This document shows, in pieces, positions 50,168 to 59,498 of a DNA stretch of 64,000 nucleotides; position 1 is the first letter of the stretch; each line of letters starts with the position of its first letter. The notes below the pieces were generated by a model. It saw only the letters and a program-made list of their open reading frames with translations, searched no databases and had not been told where the DNA came from. The translations under genes were made by a program, and so were the position numbers. Origin of the DNA: an uncultured Collinsella sp. (GTDB lineage Bacteria; Actinomycetota; Coriobacteriia; Coriobacteriales; Coriobacteriaceae); the NCBI GenBank assembly GCA_937923795.1, contig CALDWI010000017.1:1-64000 (forward strand), in the 5' to 3' direction.

Positions 50168-50968
50168 CTAGTACGGTTCGAACGACCCAATGACTCGGGA
50201 CGAAAGCTCGGCACCGGCATGCATGCACGCCGGCACGTCAAGCCCATCCAGTACACCCTTGGTGAATCCGGCGATATACGAATCGCCGGCGCCCACGGTA
50301 TTGACAACCTTCTCGGCCGGCACGATCCCACATTCATAGAAGCGCTCACCGTCATAGGCGATGCTTCCCTTCTCGCCAAGTGTGGCGACTGCCACGCGCG
50401 GGCCCAGCTCCTGCACATGGCGCACCCAGTCGCGCAGCTCCGCGCTATCCTCCTCAAACGACATAAAGGCATAGTCAACGTAAGGAAAATGGTTCTCACA
50501 GGCGTATTCGGGATCTTGACTGAACACCGAAAAGTCCATGACGACGGTCTTGCCTGCCTCGTGCCATTCGGGCAGCAGGTCTAAGCAGTTTCCAAACAGG
50601 TCGGTATGGATGACATCGTGCTCCAGGATAAATGCCCGGTCATCATCGTTTGGTCGGTACGTTTCCATGACACCGTCAATCGCTTCGAGATGCACGCGGT
50701 CGACGCCGTCCTTCAACGCCATGAGCATCACCGAGGTATCGCCGTCCTCCACGCGAAGATGCGAGATGTCGAACCCCTCGGCAGCCAGCGCCTCGCGCAT
50801 TTTGTCTCCGTACTCGTCCTTTCCGACGACCGACACCGCAGATACCGATATGCCCATTCGCGCCAGGTGGATACCCCAGTCGATGCCATTGCCAGTCGGA
50901 TAGAACACGCCGATGTTTTGGTACACGTCCGCACAGCAAAAGCCAGCTGCACATGCTTTGATATCCAT
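50168..50968 (-). CDS. PfkB family kinase, fructosamine-kinase (FrlD) like
   Basis: 266 residues. GNGIDWGIHLARMG (substrate-binding region), VVGKDEYGDKM, VMDFSVFSQDPEY and the ATP motif NTVGAGDSYIAGFTKG mark the PfkB/ribokinase family. The sequence order and short length resemble FrlD, which phosphorylates fructoselysine at C6. The SIS-domain and epimerase neighbours agree with that. GGAG lies 6 nt before the ATG at 50968. A 118-nt gap precedes it. Confidence 0.87.
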   Translation of the reverse strand: MDIKACAAGFCCADVYQNIGVFYPTGNGIDWGIHLARMGISVSAVSVVGKDEYGDKMREALAAEGFDISHLRVEDGDTSVMLMALKDGVDRVHLEAIDGVMETYRPNDDDRAFILEHDVIHTDLFGNCLDLLPEWHEAGKTVVMDFSVFSQDPEYACENHFPYVDYAFMSFEEDSAELRDWVRHVQELGPRVAVATLGEKGSIAYDGERFYECGIVPAEKVVNTVGAGDSYIAGFTKGVLDGLDVPACMHAGAELSSRVIGSFEPY

Positions 50969-51086
50969 AGTCTTCTCCAGCAATCAAAAAGGGGCCCACC
51001 CAAGGCGAGCCCCTATCCGAATTCCGATGTAATCTAGCGTCAGTCAGCCAAGGCTTCAGCCCCAAGCCTCCCAGCGCTTTCTCAGG

Positions 51087-51950
51087 CTACTCGGTGATCG
51101 GAGCTCCGTGGCCCCAAGAGCCCTCCATGCCGCACACGGTCGAGGCAAAACCTGCCGCAAAATCGAGCGCACGCTCAATGGCCTCAGGTCCGTCCTCGCC
51201 GCGCTTGGCGGAATCGAGATAGCACATCAGGAATGAGGTCAGGAACGAGTCACCGGCTCCCATGGTGTCCTTCATGTCCGTTACGGGCTTTGCCAGCTGG
51301 CGATAGTAGCGCTCGCCGTCATAGGCGATGCAGCCCTCGGCGCCCGCCGTTGCGGACACAAAGCGCGGGCCCAAATTCTTAACCCAAGCGAGGCGCTCGC
51401 GAATCTCATCCTCACTTGCAGCATCGGCAGCGCTAAAGAAGGCGAAGTCGACAAACGGGGCAATCTGCTCATAGTATTCATCGGTGGAATCGTCCGAGAA
51501 GTCAAACGATACGGTGATGCCTGCAGCCTTCAGCTTGGGGAGCTCGCGCTCGGTAAAGCAGTAGTTGCCCGAGTGGACTACGTCGAACTGCTTCATGTAT
51601 GCCAGATCGAAGCGATCGAGCACATAGCGCGCATCGCCACGGATGCCGCCCTCGTTGGAGCCGAGGAATACGCGGTCGCCATCGACCACGGTCACACGCG
51701 CCGCGCCGTTCTCGCCAATAAGCTGCTCGCACTTAGCGAGCTCGATGCCCTCATCCTCGAGACTTGCAATCACATGCTCGGCAGCGGCGTCGTTACCAAA
51801 GATGCCCATGTACGCGGAGCGCGCGGCGCCGCACTTCTTGGCGTAAACGGCAAAATTCACCGCATTGCCGCCGGGATACATGGTATGGATATGCTCATAG
51901 CGATCGACGACGTTGTCACCGAACCCGAGCGCGTTCACGTTAAAAGCCAT
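51087..51950 (-). CDS. Second PfkB family kinase, FrlD-like
   Basis: 287 residues. YPGGNAVNFAVYAKKCG, GIFGNDAAAEHV, VHSGNYCFTERELPKLKAAG, TVSFDFSDD and MKDTMGAGDSFLTSFLMC are PfkB motifs. It is clearly related to the kinase at 50168 but diverged, so the operon encodes two sugar kinases of one subfamily, perhaps for two Amadori substrates. The ATG at 51950 lies about 9 nt after GGAAGG; ATG 51959 is too close to it. It begins 14 nt after the SIS gene. Confidence 0.88.
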   Translation of the reverse strand: MAFNVNALGFGDNVVDRYEHIHTMYPGGNAVNFAVYAKKCGAARSAYMGIFGNDAAAEHVIASLEDEGIELAKCEQLIGENGAARVTVVDGDRVFLGSNEGGIRGDARYVLDRFDLAYMKQFDVVHSGNYCFTERELPKLKAAGITVSFDFSDDSTDEYYEQIAPFVDFAFFSAADAASEDEIRERLAWVKNLGPRFVSATAGAEGCIAYDGERYYRQLAKPVTDMKDTMGAGDSFLTSFLMCYLDSAKRGEDGPEAIERALDFAAGFASTVCGMEGSWGHGAPITE

Positions 51951-51964
51951 GGTATCCATCCTTC

Positions 51965-52933
51965 CTAGTACTCAACAACGCCCATGTAGCGGCGGAAGTC
52001 GGGGTCGTGATCGAACGCCTTGCCGCGCGCTGCACGCAGCTCGCAGTTCATAGCGTAGAACAGCACCGGATCCAGATAGGCACGAACGCTCGCCGGCACG
52101 GCCTCCATACCGTACTCCTTGGCATCAAGCACCATCAGCGTGTCGGTATGGGTCTCGAGGAACGCCAGGGCGCGCTCGTCCATAGGACGGCACTCGCTCG
52201 AGCCCATCTGCAAGAAGTAGAAGACGCCATCCTGGGTAGCCTCAAAGGGGCCATGGAAGTACTCGGCGGAGTGGATATAGCTGCAGTGCTGCCACTGCAT
52301 CTCCATCAGCGAGCAGATAGCGAAGCCGTACGTCTGGCTAAAGTTGGGACCGCTGCCCAGGATATAGAAGAACTCATGCTCCTGGCAAAGCTTGGCGAAG
52401 CGATCGCCCAGCTCGGCATTTACCTTTTCGCGTGCGGGAGGCAGAATCTTATCCATTTCGGCAATACCGGCATACATGTCGGCGAGATCGGCGTAGCCCT
52501 CCTGCTGGTCGAGCAGCTCGGCCGCGAGCGACAGCGAGATACCGGCAGGAACTTCGGCCTGCGGAACGCCCTCGCCCCACGGGTACACCCAGGTGACCCA
52601 CTTGCCATTATCGATCTTGGAACCGGCGTTATCGGTCTGCGCGATCACCGTCGCGCCCGCGGCAAGGGCAATCTCGCAGCCCTCGACGACCTCGGGGGTA
52701 TTGCCGCTGTGACTGCAGGCAATGACCAGAGACTTCTCGCCCAGGCGACGGGGACGCATAATGTCGAACTCACGGGCCGTATAGATATACGAGGTGAACG
52801 TCGTCGCCTCGCGCTGCAAGAGCTCATGGGCCGGGATCAGATCGATCATGGAGCCACCGCAGGCGATCCAGTAGACGCTGTCGAACTTGCCCTTCTCGGC
52901 AATTGCTTCCTTAATCAGATCATGTGCGTTCAT
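51965..52933 (-). CDS. SIS domain protein, fructosamine 6-phosphate deglycase (FrlB) like
   Basis: 322 residues with two SIS sugar-isomerase folds: SVYWIACGGSMIDLIPAHEL, VIACSHSGNTPEVVEG in the first, FFYILGSGPNFSQTYGFA and YIHSAEYFHGPFEATQDG in the second. The arrangement is that of FrlB/FrlB-like deglycases, which split fructoselysine 6-phosphate to lysine and glucose 6-phosphate. AAAGGA lies 8 nt before the ATG at 52933. It is flanked by FrlC- and FrlD-like genes, which supports the assignment. Confidence 0.9.
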   Translation of the reverse strand: MNAHDLIKEAIAEKGKFDSVYWIACGGSMIDLIPAHELLQREATTFTSYIYTAREFDIMRPRRLGEKSLVIACSHSGNTPEVVEGCEIALAAGATVIAQTDNAGSKIDNGKWVTWVYPWGEGVPQAEVPAGISLSLAAELLDQQEGYADLADMYAGIAEMDKILPPAREKVNAELGDRFAKLCQEHEFFYILGSGPNFSQTYGFAICSLMEMQWQHCSYIHSAEYFHGPFEATQDGVFYFLQMGSSECRPMDERALAFLETHTDTLMVLDAKEYGMEAVPASVRAYLDPVLFYAMNCELRAARGKAFDHDPDFRRYMGVVEY

Positions 52934-52999
52934 GTTTAGTTCCTTTCCAGCTTGGCCGGCCATGCAGGACGTGTCTTGCATGGCCGAGCAAAATCTTAT

Positions 53000-53851
53000 C
53001 TAGTCAATCAGATACTTCTCGAAGGCGGCCATGTTCTTGGCATCTGCCGCCGCCGGATCATCGAAGTAGCGACCGTCCGTGATTTCCTGGCCCAACATGC
53101 CATCGAAACCATGGGCGTTGAGCGTGGCGACGAAGGCATCCATATCGTGCTTGCCGTCACCCCAGACCAGATGGCCATAGGGATCGCCGTCGATAAAGTG
53201 CATCTCGTGGATCGCACCGTCGCCAAATGCGGCAAACCAGTCCTCGAGCGACTCACCCGCAACGCCCATTGCGGTCGTATCGACCATAGGCTGCAGGTAC
53301 GGACTCGCGACCTCATCAATCATGCGCTTAGCATCGGCGACGGTCGTCACAAGGCTGCTCTCCTCGGGACGCAGGCTCTCCATCGTTAGCACCAGACCGT
53401 GCTCGCCGGCATACTCCGCCAAGATGGATAGGTGCTCGCGACTGCGCTTCCACGCCTCTTCGCGATCCTCGTCCCAGTCACCCCAACCCGAGTTTACGGA
53501 CATGCGGTCGCATCCCAGCACCTCGGCAAGCTCGATGCCATGCTTGAAGTACGCCAGGCTCCGCTGCTCATGGAGCGGCTTACGAGCGCAATACTGCCAT
53601 GGGTAGACCACGTTCTCGGGACAGAGCGTCCGATAGCGCAGACCACGGTCGACGGCCTTTTTCGCCAGAACCTCGGCCTCAAAATACCCAGTGTGATCGA
53701 GCGTCACATGGGGCTCGGCGCACCACAGCTCGATGGACTCAAAGCCCAGGCGCTGTTGCGTATCCAAAAAATAGTCGAGCGACCACATGATGTAGTGGAT
53801 GTTCATGCCCGCGATCTGCTCGCGACGCAGCGTCGGTTTGGTTTCAGGCAT
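53000..53851 (-). CDS. Sugar phosphate isomerase/epimerase (FrlC-like)
   Basis: 283 residues of the xylose-isomerase-like TIM barrel (AP endonuclease 2 family). GFESIELWCAEPHVT, SVNSGWGDWDEDREEAW, LTMESLRPEESSLV (metal Glu), PMVDTTAM, HEMHFIDGD and GQEITDGRYFDDP show the metal-binding residues. FrlC interconverts psicoselysine and fructoselysine. AAGGAGG lies 6 nt before the ATG, one nt after the stop of the gene upstream. Confidence 0.88.
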   Translation of the reverse strand: MPETKPTLRREQIAGMNIHYIMWSLDYFLDTQQRLGFESIELWCAEPHVTLDHTGYFEAEVLAKKAVDRGLRYRTLCPENVVYPWQYCARKPLHEQRSLAYFKHGIELAEVLGCDRMSVNSGWGDWDEDREEAWKRSREHLSILAEYAGEHGLVLTMESLRPEESSLVTTVADAKRMIDEVASPYLQPMVDTTAMGVAGESLEDWFAAFGDGAIHEMHFIDGDPYGHLVWGDGKHDMDAFVATLNAHGFDGMLGQEITDGRYFDDPAAADAKNMAAFEKYLID

Positions 53852-53852
53852 G

Positions 53853-55436
53853 CTAAACCTCCTTATTTCGGTCGAACACGATACGTCCGTCCGACATGGT
53901 CATATCAACAGCAAGGTCACAAGCATCATGGTAGTCAAGGCCAAACACATCGCGATCGAGCACACAGATGTCGGCAAGCTTACCGGCCTCGAGCGTCCCC
54001 AGCTCATCCTCGCGCATGAGGTCATATGCGCCCCCTGCCGTCCACGCACGAAGGAGCTCGGCAATCGTCAGCGTATTGCCCTCATTCACGGACAAACCGT
54101 CGGCAAAGAAACCGCCGCATGCGCTAAATACTGATTCGCCCAAGCTCGGAATCAAGAGCGGGAGGTCGGTGCCACAGCACACCGTGCACCCCGCGTCTTC
54201 CATACCGCGACGGTTCCAGCTGTGCAGCAGTCGGACCTCGCCGATCTGCCGACGCATCATCGACAGGCAGTCCTCGCGTTTATCGAGCGTGAGGATCTGG
54301 GGGTAGACCTCGCAGATTCCGCCCAGCTTGCCAAACAGGGCAAGGTCTTCCGGATCAGAGTTCTCGAGGTCGGTAATCGCATGGCGTCGAAGCATGACTC
54401 CGTGTTCATCTCGCGGCAGCGAAGCATACAGCGCAACGGTGTGGCGAACGGCGCCGTCACCCTGACAATGAAGCGAGTAACGGAAGCCCTCGGCATCAAT
54501 CGCGCGCAGCTCGTCCTCAATCAAACCCCACTCGGGCTCCTCGACAACCGTCTTGCCGGCAGCCCCTGCATCGGCCGTCTCCTCATAAGGATCGATCATC
54601 TCGGCAAGTCCTGCCCACACGCCACGATCGGTCATACGGTTGAAGCCCGAGAAACGAACAAACGGTCCCTGGAAGCGATCGCGCGCCGCACGAGCATAGG
54701 ACAGATTCGCCCCGGCGCCCACCGGCTGCGACATCATGGAGACGCGAACCGTCAGCTCGCCAGATTCCTCACGACGCGCCATCTCGTCGGCAAATCCGTA
54801 ATAGTCGTCGAAGGCCATCTCTTTGATAGCCGTGACACCGCGAGCGTTCAGCATCGCCATGTAATCAGAATACCCGGCGCGTACCTCGGGAAGCGCCAGG
54901 AAGTCCCGCATCATACGCCAGGTCTTCTCGGCGTAGCAGGCCTCGGGCGTAAAACCATAGCGCTCGCTGGCGGCGGCGTTGAGAACGCACGTCTCGGCAC
55001 CCGGAGTAAAGCAAACAACAGGAACGTCTCCGAAGGCGTCGTCGAGCGCTGCCGCCGTTTTTTCATTCTCGGCGCCTTCGGCGAGCGATGCGGGAAGGTC
55101 GTGCCCAAAGGCGGCGGCACAATCGAGATGGGCATCCTTCCACAAACGCAGAAGCACTACCACTTCGTCGACGTCAGAGGCTTCGGATAAGTCGGCTCCC
55201 AAGCTCCGCAACGCCCAGCCCGTATAGAACGTATGCACATCGACCAAGCCAGGCATGACCGTTCTGTCGCCACAATCGATCACCTCATCTGCCTGGGCGA
55301 GAAACGAGTCTGCCTCGCCAGCGCTACCGACGGCTTCAATCCGATTGCCGCGTACCGCGACAAAACCTTCAAACGGCTGGTCTTCCGTACCGGTGAAGAC
55401 GCTCTTGGACGTCAGCACCGTCAAACGATCGGACAT
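53853..55436 (-). CDS. Amidohydrolase-3 (YtcJ-like) metal-dependent hydrolase
   Basis: 527 residues. The composite beta-sandwich (GFVAVRGNRIEAVG) with VMPGLVDVHTFYTG in place of the usual HxH, then GVTAIKEMAFDDYYG, FRYSLHCQGDGAVRHTV, CCGTDLPL and AGKLADICVLDRDVFG fit the Amidohydro_3/YtcJ family. The missing second His of the HxH (HTF) may weaken metal binding. Likely substrates are amides or carbamates; in this operon it may free a sugar or amino acid from a conjugate. AAGGAGG lies 5 nt before the ATG at 55436. Confidence 0.88.
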   Translation of the reverse strand: MSDRLTVLTSKSVFTGTEDQPFEGFVAVRGNRIEAVGSAGEADSFLAQADEVIDCGDRTVMPGLVDVHTFYTGWALRSLGADLSEASDVDEVVVLLRLWKDAHLDCAAAFGHDLPASLAEGAENEKTAAALDDAFGDVPVVCFTPGAETCVLNAAASERYGFTPEACYAEKTWRMMRDFLALPEVRAGYSDYMAMLNARGVTAIKEMAFDDYYGFADEMARREESGELTVRVSMMSQPVGAGANLSYARAARDRFQGPFVRFSGFNRMTDRGVWAGLAEMIDPYEETADAGAAGKTVVEEPEWGLIEDELRAIDAEGFRYSLHCQGDGAVRHTVALYASLPRDEHGVMLRRHAITDLENSDPEDLALFGKLGGICEVYPQILTLDKREDCLSMMRRQIGEVRLLHSWNRRGMEDAGCTVCCGTDLPLLIPSLGESVFSACGGFFADGLSVNEGNTLTIAELLRAWTAGGAYDLMREDELGTLEAGKLADICVLDRDVFGLDYHDACDLAVDMTMSDGRIVFDRNKEV

Positions 55437-55446
55437 CGCGACCTCC

Positions 55447-56910
55447 TTACGCCGGAAGCATGCCGGAGATGGCGGTAATGACCAAGCCAAACACGACCAT
55501 GAAGATGAAGAACTTCCAGATGGTCTTCCACCATTGGCCAAACGAGATCTTTGCCACGGCAAGGCCCGCCACCGTCATACCTGCCACGGGGCTAATGGTG
55601 TTAATGGTCTGGTTGGCAAACTGCAGCGCCGTTACGGCGGCTTCGGGGTTGAGGCCCATAAGCTCGGTCAAAGGACCCATGACAGGCATGGTAAGCGCGG
55701 CCAGGCCGGAGCTCGAAGGAACCAGGAAGGACAGGAGGCCAAGGACAACGTACATGAACGTGGTGTACACGGCGGCAGGGGCTCCAGCAAGCAGAGTGGC
55801 AAGTGCCTGAAGGATGGTGTCGATAATCATGCCGCCCTCGGCGATGACCAGAATGCCGCGAGCGATACCGATAACGACGGCTGCGTAGGCAAAGTCGGCA
55901 AGACCCTTAACGAACTCATCGGCGATGGTCTGCTGGTCAAGACCGCCCAGGATACCGGCGAGCAGCCCCATGCCAAGGAACACGGCAGAGATCTCGTTCA
56001 TATACCAGCCCTGCGTAACAAGACCCCACACGATAAGCGCCATACCACCGGCAAAATCAATCAGCACGAGCTTCTGGCGAGTGGTGAACTCTTCCTCGAT
56101 GGAAGCATCGGTCACGGAGAACTCAATGCGCTTGAGTTTGTCGTCCTCGAACGTAACGGACGACTTGGGGTTCTTCTTGACGCGCATGGCATAGCGCATG
56201 GCCCATGCGATGCCGGCGGCGGTGAAAATAACCCATGCAACGGCACGCAACCACAGCTGCGGGTTGCCCTCGATGCCAATGATGCCCTGCGCGATCAAAA
56301 CGTTGAACGGGTCAATCGTCGAGGCGCAGTAGCCCAAGTTGGGACCGAGGAAGCAGATGATGAATGCCGTCATGGAGTCATATCCGATGCCCATCATGAT
56401 GGGGATGAAGATGGCATAGAACGGCAGGGCTTCCTCAGACATGCCAAACGTGGTGCCGCAAATGGACAACAGCGTCATCGTGATGGGAATAATCAGAATA
56501 TCTTTGTTTTTGAGCTTCTTGATTACTCGGCTCATGCCAGCGTTGAGCGCATTGGTCTTCGTGATGATTGCAAACGAACCACCAATCAGCAAGACAAAGG
56601 CAACGACATCGGCAGCCTCCTGAATGCCCTTAGTGGGTGCTTGCAAAACCGCAAAGATGTCCTGCCCCAAGTTGGTGGTCTCGCCGGTCTCGGAATCGGT
56701 GTAGTTCTTGTCGACCTGTTCATAGGTTCCGGCAACGGCGACCTCACGCTCGCCTGCCGCAGTCGAGATCGTCTTGCGCTGGTATTGGCCAGAAGGAACG
56801 ACCCAGGTTAAAACTGCAAAAACCACGATCAGCAAGAACATGATCGTATAGACGTGCGGTAATTTGAATTTGAAACGTCTGTTTGTCTTCTTCGCCTTCG
56901 TATCTGACAT
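55447..56910 (-). CDS. YfcC/ArcD-type membrane transporter
   Basis: 487 residues with about 12 hydrophobic helices. FKFKLPHVYTIMFLLIVVFA, WVVPSGQYQR, FGMSEEALPFYAIFIPIM and VPSSSGLAALTMPVM are characteristic of the YfcC (DcuC-like) family, thought to move dipeptides, arginine/ornithine or C4-dicarboxylates. As first gene of the operon it probably imports the substrate handled by the amidohydrolases and Frl-like enzymes. GGAGG lies 5 nt before the ATG at 56910. Confidence 0.9.
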   Translation of the reverse strand: MSDTKAKKTNRRFKFKLPHVYTIMFLLIVVFAVLTWVVPSGQYQRKTISTAAGEREVAVAGTYEQVDKNYTDSETGETTNLGQDIFAVLQAPTKGIQEAADVVAFVLLIGGSFAIITKTNALNAGMSRVIKKLKNKDILIIPITMTLLSICGTTFGMSEEALPFYAIFIPIMMGIGYDSMTAFIICFLGPNLGYCASTIDPFNVLIAQGIIGIEGNPQLWLRAVAWVIFTAAGIAWAMRYAMRVKKNPKSSVTFEDDKLKRIEFSVTDASIEEEFTTRQKLVLIDFAGGMALIVWGLVTQGWYMNEISAVFLGMGLLAGILGGLDQQTIADEFVKGLADFAYAAVVIGIARGILVIAEGGMIIDTILQALATLLAGAPAAVYTTFMYVVLGLLSFLVPSSSGLAALTMPVMGPLTELMGLNPEAAVTALQFANQTINTISPVAGMTVAGLAVAKISFGQWWKTIWKFFIFMVVFGLVITAISGMLPA

Positions 56911-56969
56911 AGATACCTCCAAAGAACCCGAGACCTTATCGTGTCTCGCTTTAACGTTCGCGCAATGCA

Positions 56970-56997
56970 AACGTCCTATGACGTTCTATAGATTATC
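56970..56997 (-). promoter_or_regulatory. Promoter and palindromic operator of the catabolic operon
   Basis: GATAAT on the minus strand (56992-56997) is a good -10. Directly downstream, AACGTC-CTAT-GACGTT (56970-56985) is a perfect palindrome placed to block transcription start, a likely binding site for the adjacent GntR/UTRA regulator. It does not match the usual HutC-type half-site closely. Confidence 0.5.
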
Positions 56998-57081
56998 AGC
57001 GTGTTTTTAGCACTTCAAGGATATTTCGGACAGGTTGCGAAGACTCGGGTGAACGGTCGTTCAACGGCGGCGAACGGCAAA

Positions 57082-57115
57082 AACGCCCGGCAGGCAATTT
57101 AGCCTGCCGGGCGTT
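57082..57115 (-). terminator. Terminator of the GntR regulator gene
   Basis: A perfect 14-bp stem (AACGCCCGGCAGGC and complement) with a 6-nt loop, followed on the minus strand by TTTTTGCCG. It lies 16 nt past the regulator stop. Confidence 0.88.
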
Positions 57116-57130
57116 CTCTTGATCAACGTC

Positions 57131-57874
57131 CTAAATATCAAAAACGTAGCGCGATCCTACAATCCGCTGTCGGCCGATGATAAACGGCCGCTGCTGCTCG
57201 TCATAGAAATATGCCTCCATATAAAACAGAGGCTCTCCCGTGGGAACGGACAGCAGCCGGGCGACTTCGGGTGACGCACACGCGATCTCAAGCGTGCACG
57301 GCTCGGTGCGAGCAGGCCCGCGACCCGTCTGTTCGCGCACGACCTCGAAAATTGATTGATCGGTAAGGTCCGCCTTCGCCAAAAAGGCGTTGTCTTCATA
57401 AACGTACGTGTTGTTCTCGAGCATCACGGGGATGCCATCGGCGGTGCGCACGCGTTCGATGCAGATCAGCTCCGACCCAGCGGGAACGCCAAAAAACTGC
57501 GCTTCGGTAGCATCGGCCGGCAACACTTTTCTTGAGACAATACGCGCCCCGGGCTCCATCTCGTTGACGCGGCAGGCGTCCGAAAAACTCTGAACGTCAT
57601 CCTTCTGGCGGATTTTACGCTTGAGCTTGGGGGCGTTTACAAACGTGCCCCTCCCCTGCTGCTTGGTTAGGTAGCCCTGCTGCACGAGCTCCTCAATGGC
57701 CCGCCGAACGGTAACGCGACCAACTTTGTAGCTTTCGGCCAATTCGAATTCATTCGGTATCCGAGCGCCCGCCTTATAGGTACCAGAATTGATGTCATTT
57801 TTGATGATATCGATAACCTGTTGATATAGCGGGATTGCCGCTTTTCCGTCGGTCAACCCTTCAGTCGATGGCAT
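57131..57874 (-). CDS. GntR family regulator with UTRA domain
   Basis: 247 residues. The GntR winged helix (YQQVIDIIKNDINSGTYKAG, IPNEFELAESYKVGRVTVRRAI, QGRGTFV) is followed by a UTRA ligand domain (GSELICIERVRTADGIPVML, EPLFYMEAYFYDEQQRPF, QRIVGSRYVFDI). UTRA proteins sense sugars and related effectors, and FrlR of Bacillus is of this kind. It lies upstream of the operon on the same strand, separated by a terminator and the operon promoter, so it most likely controls that operon. GGGGAGG precedes the ATG. Confidence 0.92.
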   Translation of the reverse strand: MPSTEGLTDGKAAIPLYQQVIDIIKNDINSGTYKAGARIPNEFELAESYKVGRVTVRRAIEELVQQGYLTKQQGRGTFVNAPKLKRKIRQKDDVQSFSDACRVNEMEPGARIVSRKVLPADATEAQFFGVPAGSELICIERVRTADGIPVMLENNTYVYEDNAFLAKADLTDQSIFEVVREQTGRGPARTEPCTLEIACASPEVARLLSVPTGEPLFYMEAYFYDEQQRPFIIGRQRIVGSRYVFDI

Positions 57875-57932
57875 TTGCCCTCCCCTGGCAAATATGGAAT
57901 CAATAATCGGTGCGGATTACGCATCGCCAGTC

Positions 57933-58592
57933 CTACGCAAGCTCCAGCAGCTCCAGCAGCTGGTCGATGATCTTGTCAGCGGCATCCTGGCTAAAGCCGA
58001 AGCGCTCCTCGCGTTTGGCAATCACCGTCAGACCCGCTCGCTTACCTGCCGTAATGCCAGGGACAGAGTCCTCGACGCAGCAGCAACGGTCCGCGGGCAA
58101 CCCCAGCAGATCCAGCGCATGCAGGTAAATATCGGGCTCGGGCTTGCTCTCCTTAAACTGCTCGCCGCTCACCACGTACTCAAAGGCATCCGACAGACCG
58201 CACGCATCGAGCACTTCCTCGATGCTGTCCATGGGAGACGAGCTGGCCAGCGCCACGCGAACGCCGCGGCGCGGGAGCTCGCGAATCGTCTCCACGGCGC
58301 CCGGATTGATCAGGGTCTGATAATCGCGCGGTCGTTTATGTGCCCACTCATCCCAGCGGGCCAATGCCTCCTCGCCGGTAAAGTGCCCCTTTCCGGCGCG
58401 CTCAAACCAATCGACCAGCATATGCAAAAAGAACTGATGCGAGGTGCCAACCTGCCCGTTCAACTCCTCTTGGGTCAGGCTCAGCCCAAGCTCTTTGGCA
58501 AACGCAGCGGTCTCCCCCAGGTAGTAATACTCGGTATCGACGATGACGCCGTCCATGTCAAAGATAACGGCGTCGAACGGAAATGCGGACAC
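57933..58592 (-). CDS. HAD superfamily phosphatase/phosphomutase (beta-phosphoglucomutase-like)
   Basis: 219 residues. FDAVIFDMDGVIVDTEYYY (nucleophile Asp and acid/base Asp), VALASSSPMDSIEEVLDACG (motif II), SKPEPDIYLHALDLLG (motif III Lys) and CVEDSVPGITAGKRAGL (motif IV) place it in HAD subfamily IA with a helical cap. Substrate unknown; it may remove or move phosphate on sugar phosphates. GTG 58592 follows GGGAGG by 6 nt. A terminator separates it from the next HAD gene. Confidence 0.88.
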   Translation of the reverse strand: MSAFPFDAVIFDMDGVIVDTEYYYLGETAAFAKELGLSLTQEELNGQVGTSHQFFLHMLVDWFERAGKGHFTGEEALARWDEWAHKRPRDYQTLINPGAVETIRELPRRGVRVALASSSPMDSIEEVLDACGLSDAFEYVVSGEQFKESKPEPDIYLHALDLLGLPADRCCCVEDSVPGITAGKRAGLTVIAKREERFGFSQDAADKIIDQLLELLELA

Positions 58593-58605
58593 GGCACCCT
58601 CCCTA

Positions 58606-58632
58606 ACAAAAAGGCGCCCGCAAGCGGACGCC
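58606..58632 (-). terminator. Terminator after the Cof-type phosphatase gene
   Basis: On the minus strand GGCGTCCGC pairs with GCGGGCGCC (one wobble), followed by TTTTTGTT. It ends the upstream gene shortly before the start at 58592. Confidence 0.78.
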
Positions 58633-58655
58633 CGAACCATGCACTATCGGCGATT

Positions 58656-59498
58656 CTAACCCAGCAGCTTGTCGAGTGCCACCGCGATGCCGTCTTCGTT
58701 GTTATTGGCGGTCACCATCTGGGCCACGGCCTTGACCTCATCGACGGCGTTACCCATGGCAACGCCCGTACCCGCCCACTCGATCATGGACTTGTCATTC
58801 TGGCCGTCGCCAAACGAAACGACCTCGCTGGCATCGATGCCAAGCTTGGGCAGAGCGCCCTGAAGCGCACGTGCCTTATCGATACCAGGCGCCGTAAACT
58901 CAAAGTACCAATCTGCCGTGAACATGCCCGAAAGCGTCTCGGTAAAGGGCGCGTACATCTCCTCGTGATGTGCCTGCAGATAGGCCGGATCGCCCGCGGT
59001 AAGCAGCTTGTCTACGGGGTAAGTATCCGCGACCTCATGAAGGCTCTCGACCTCGCGAATCTTAAGATCGCACGCATCGCGCTCGTACTTGACGATGTTC
59101 TTCTGCGAACCGTCCGGCAACGTGATCATGCAGCGATACGAGTCCACGACATGCAGGTCGCGACCGAGCGAGATCATGGGGATCACGTCAAAGTTGCGCA
59201 GGTGGTCGAGCAGGCGGTGCAGCTCGTCAACCGGCATAGCCTGGTCAAACAGCACCTCGTCGGTCTGGGCATCGACAACGTGCGCGCCGTTAAAGGCCAC
59301 GAGCAGGCCATCGTGATTCTGAAGGTCGAGCTCCTGCGCCAGGGCATGAAGGCCCCATGCAGGACGGCCCGAAGCCAAGATGAGCTTGATGCCCGACTCC
59401 TGTGCCGCGAGCAGTTTCTCGCGCGTGCGCGGGCTAATCACCTTCTGGTCGTTGGTGAGCGTACCGTCGATATCCATTGCGATGGCTTTGATTGCCAT
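58656..59498 (-). CDS. Cof-type HAD-IIB phosphatase (YidA-like)
   Basis: 280 residues. AIAMDIDGTLTNDQKVISPRT is the nucleophile motif with one residue change from the usual, LILASGRPAWGLHAL is motif II, and VVSFGDGQNDKSMIEWAGTGVAMGNAVDEVKAVA is split over motif IV. This class dephosphorylates sugar phosphates and cofactors in the cytoplasm. GGGAGG lies 5 nt before the ATG at 59498. Earlier in-frame starts lack ribosome sites. Confidence 0.92.
   Translation of the reverse strand: MAIKAIAMDIDGTLTNDQKVISPRTREKLLAAQESGIKLILASGRPAWGLHALAQELDLQNHDGLLVAFNGAHVVDAQTDEVLFDQAMPVDELHRLLDHLRNFDVIPMISLGRDLHVVDSYRCMITLPDGSQKNIVKYERDACDLKIREVESLHEVADTYPVDKLLTAGDPAYLQAHHEEMYAPFTETLSGMFTADWYFEFTAPGIDKARALQGALPKLGIDASEVVSFGDGQNDKSMIEWAGTGVAMGNAVDEVKAVAQMVTANNNEDGIAVALDKLLG

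Noticed and set aside
54222..56811. Long plus-strand open frames opposite the transporter and amidohydrolase genes
   Set aside because: Antisense of genes with recognisable domains; no plausible start signals.
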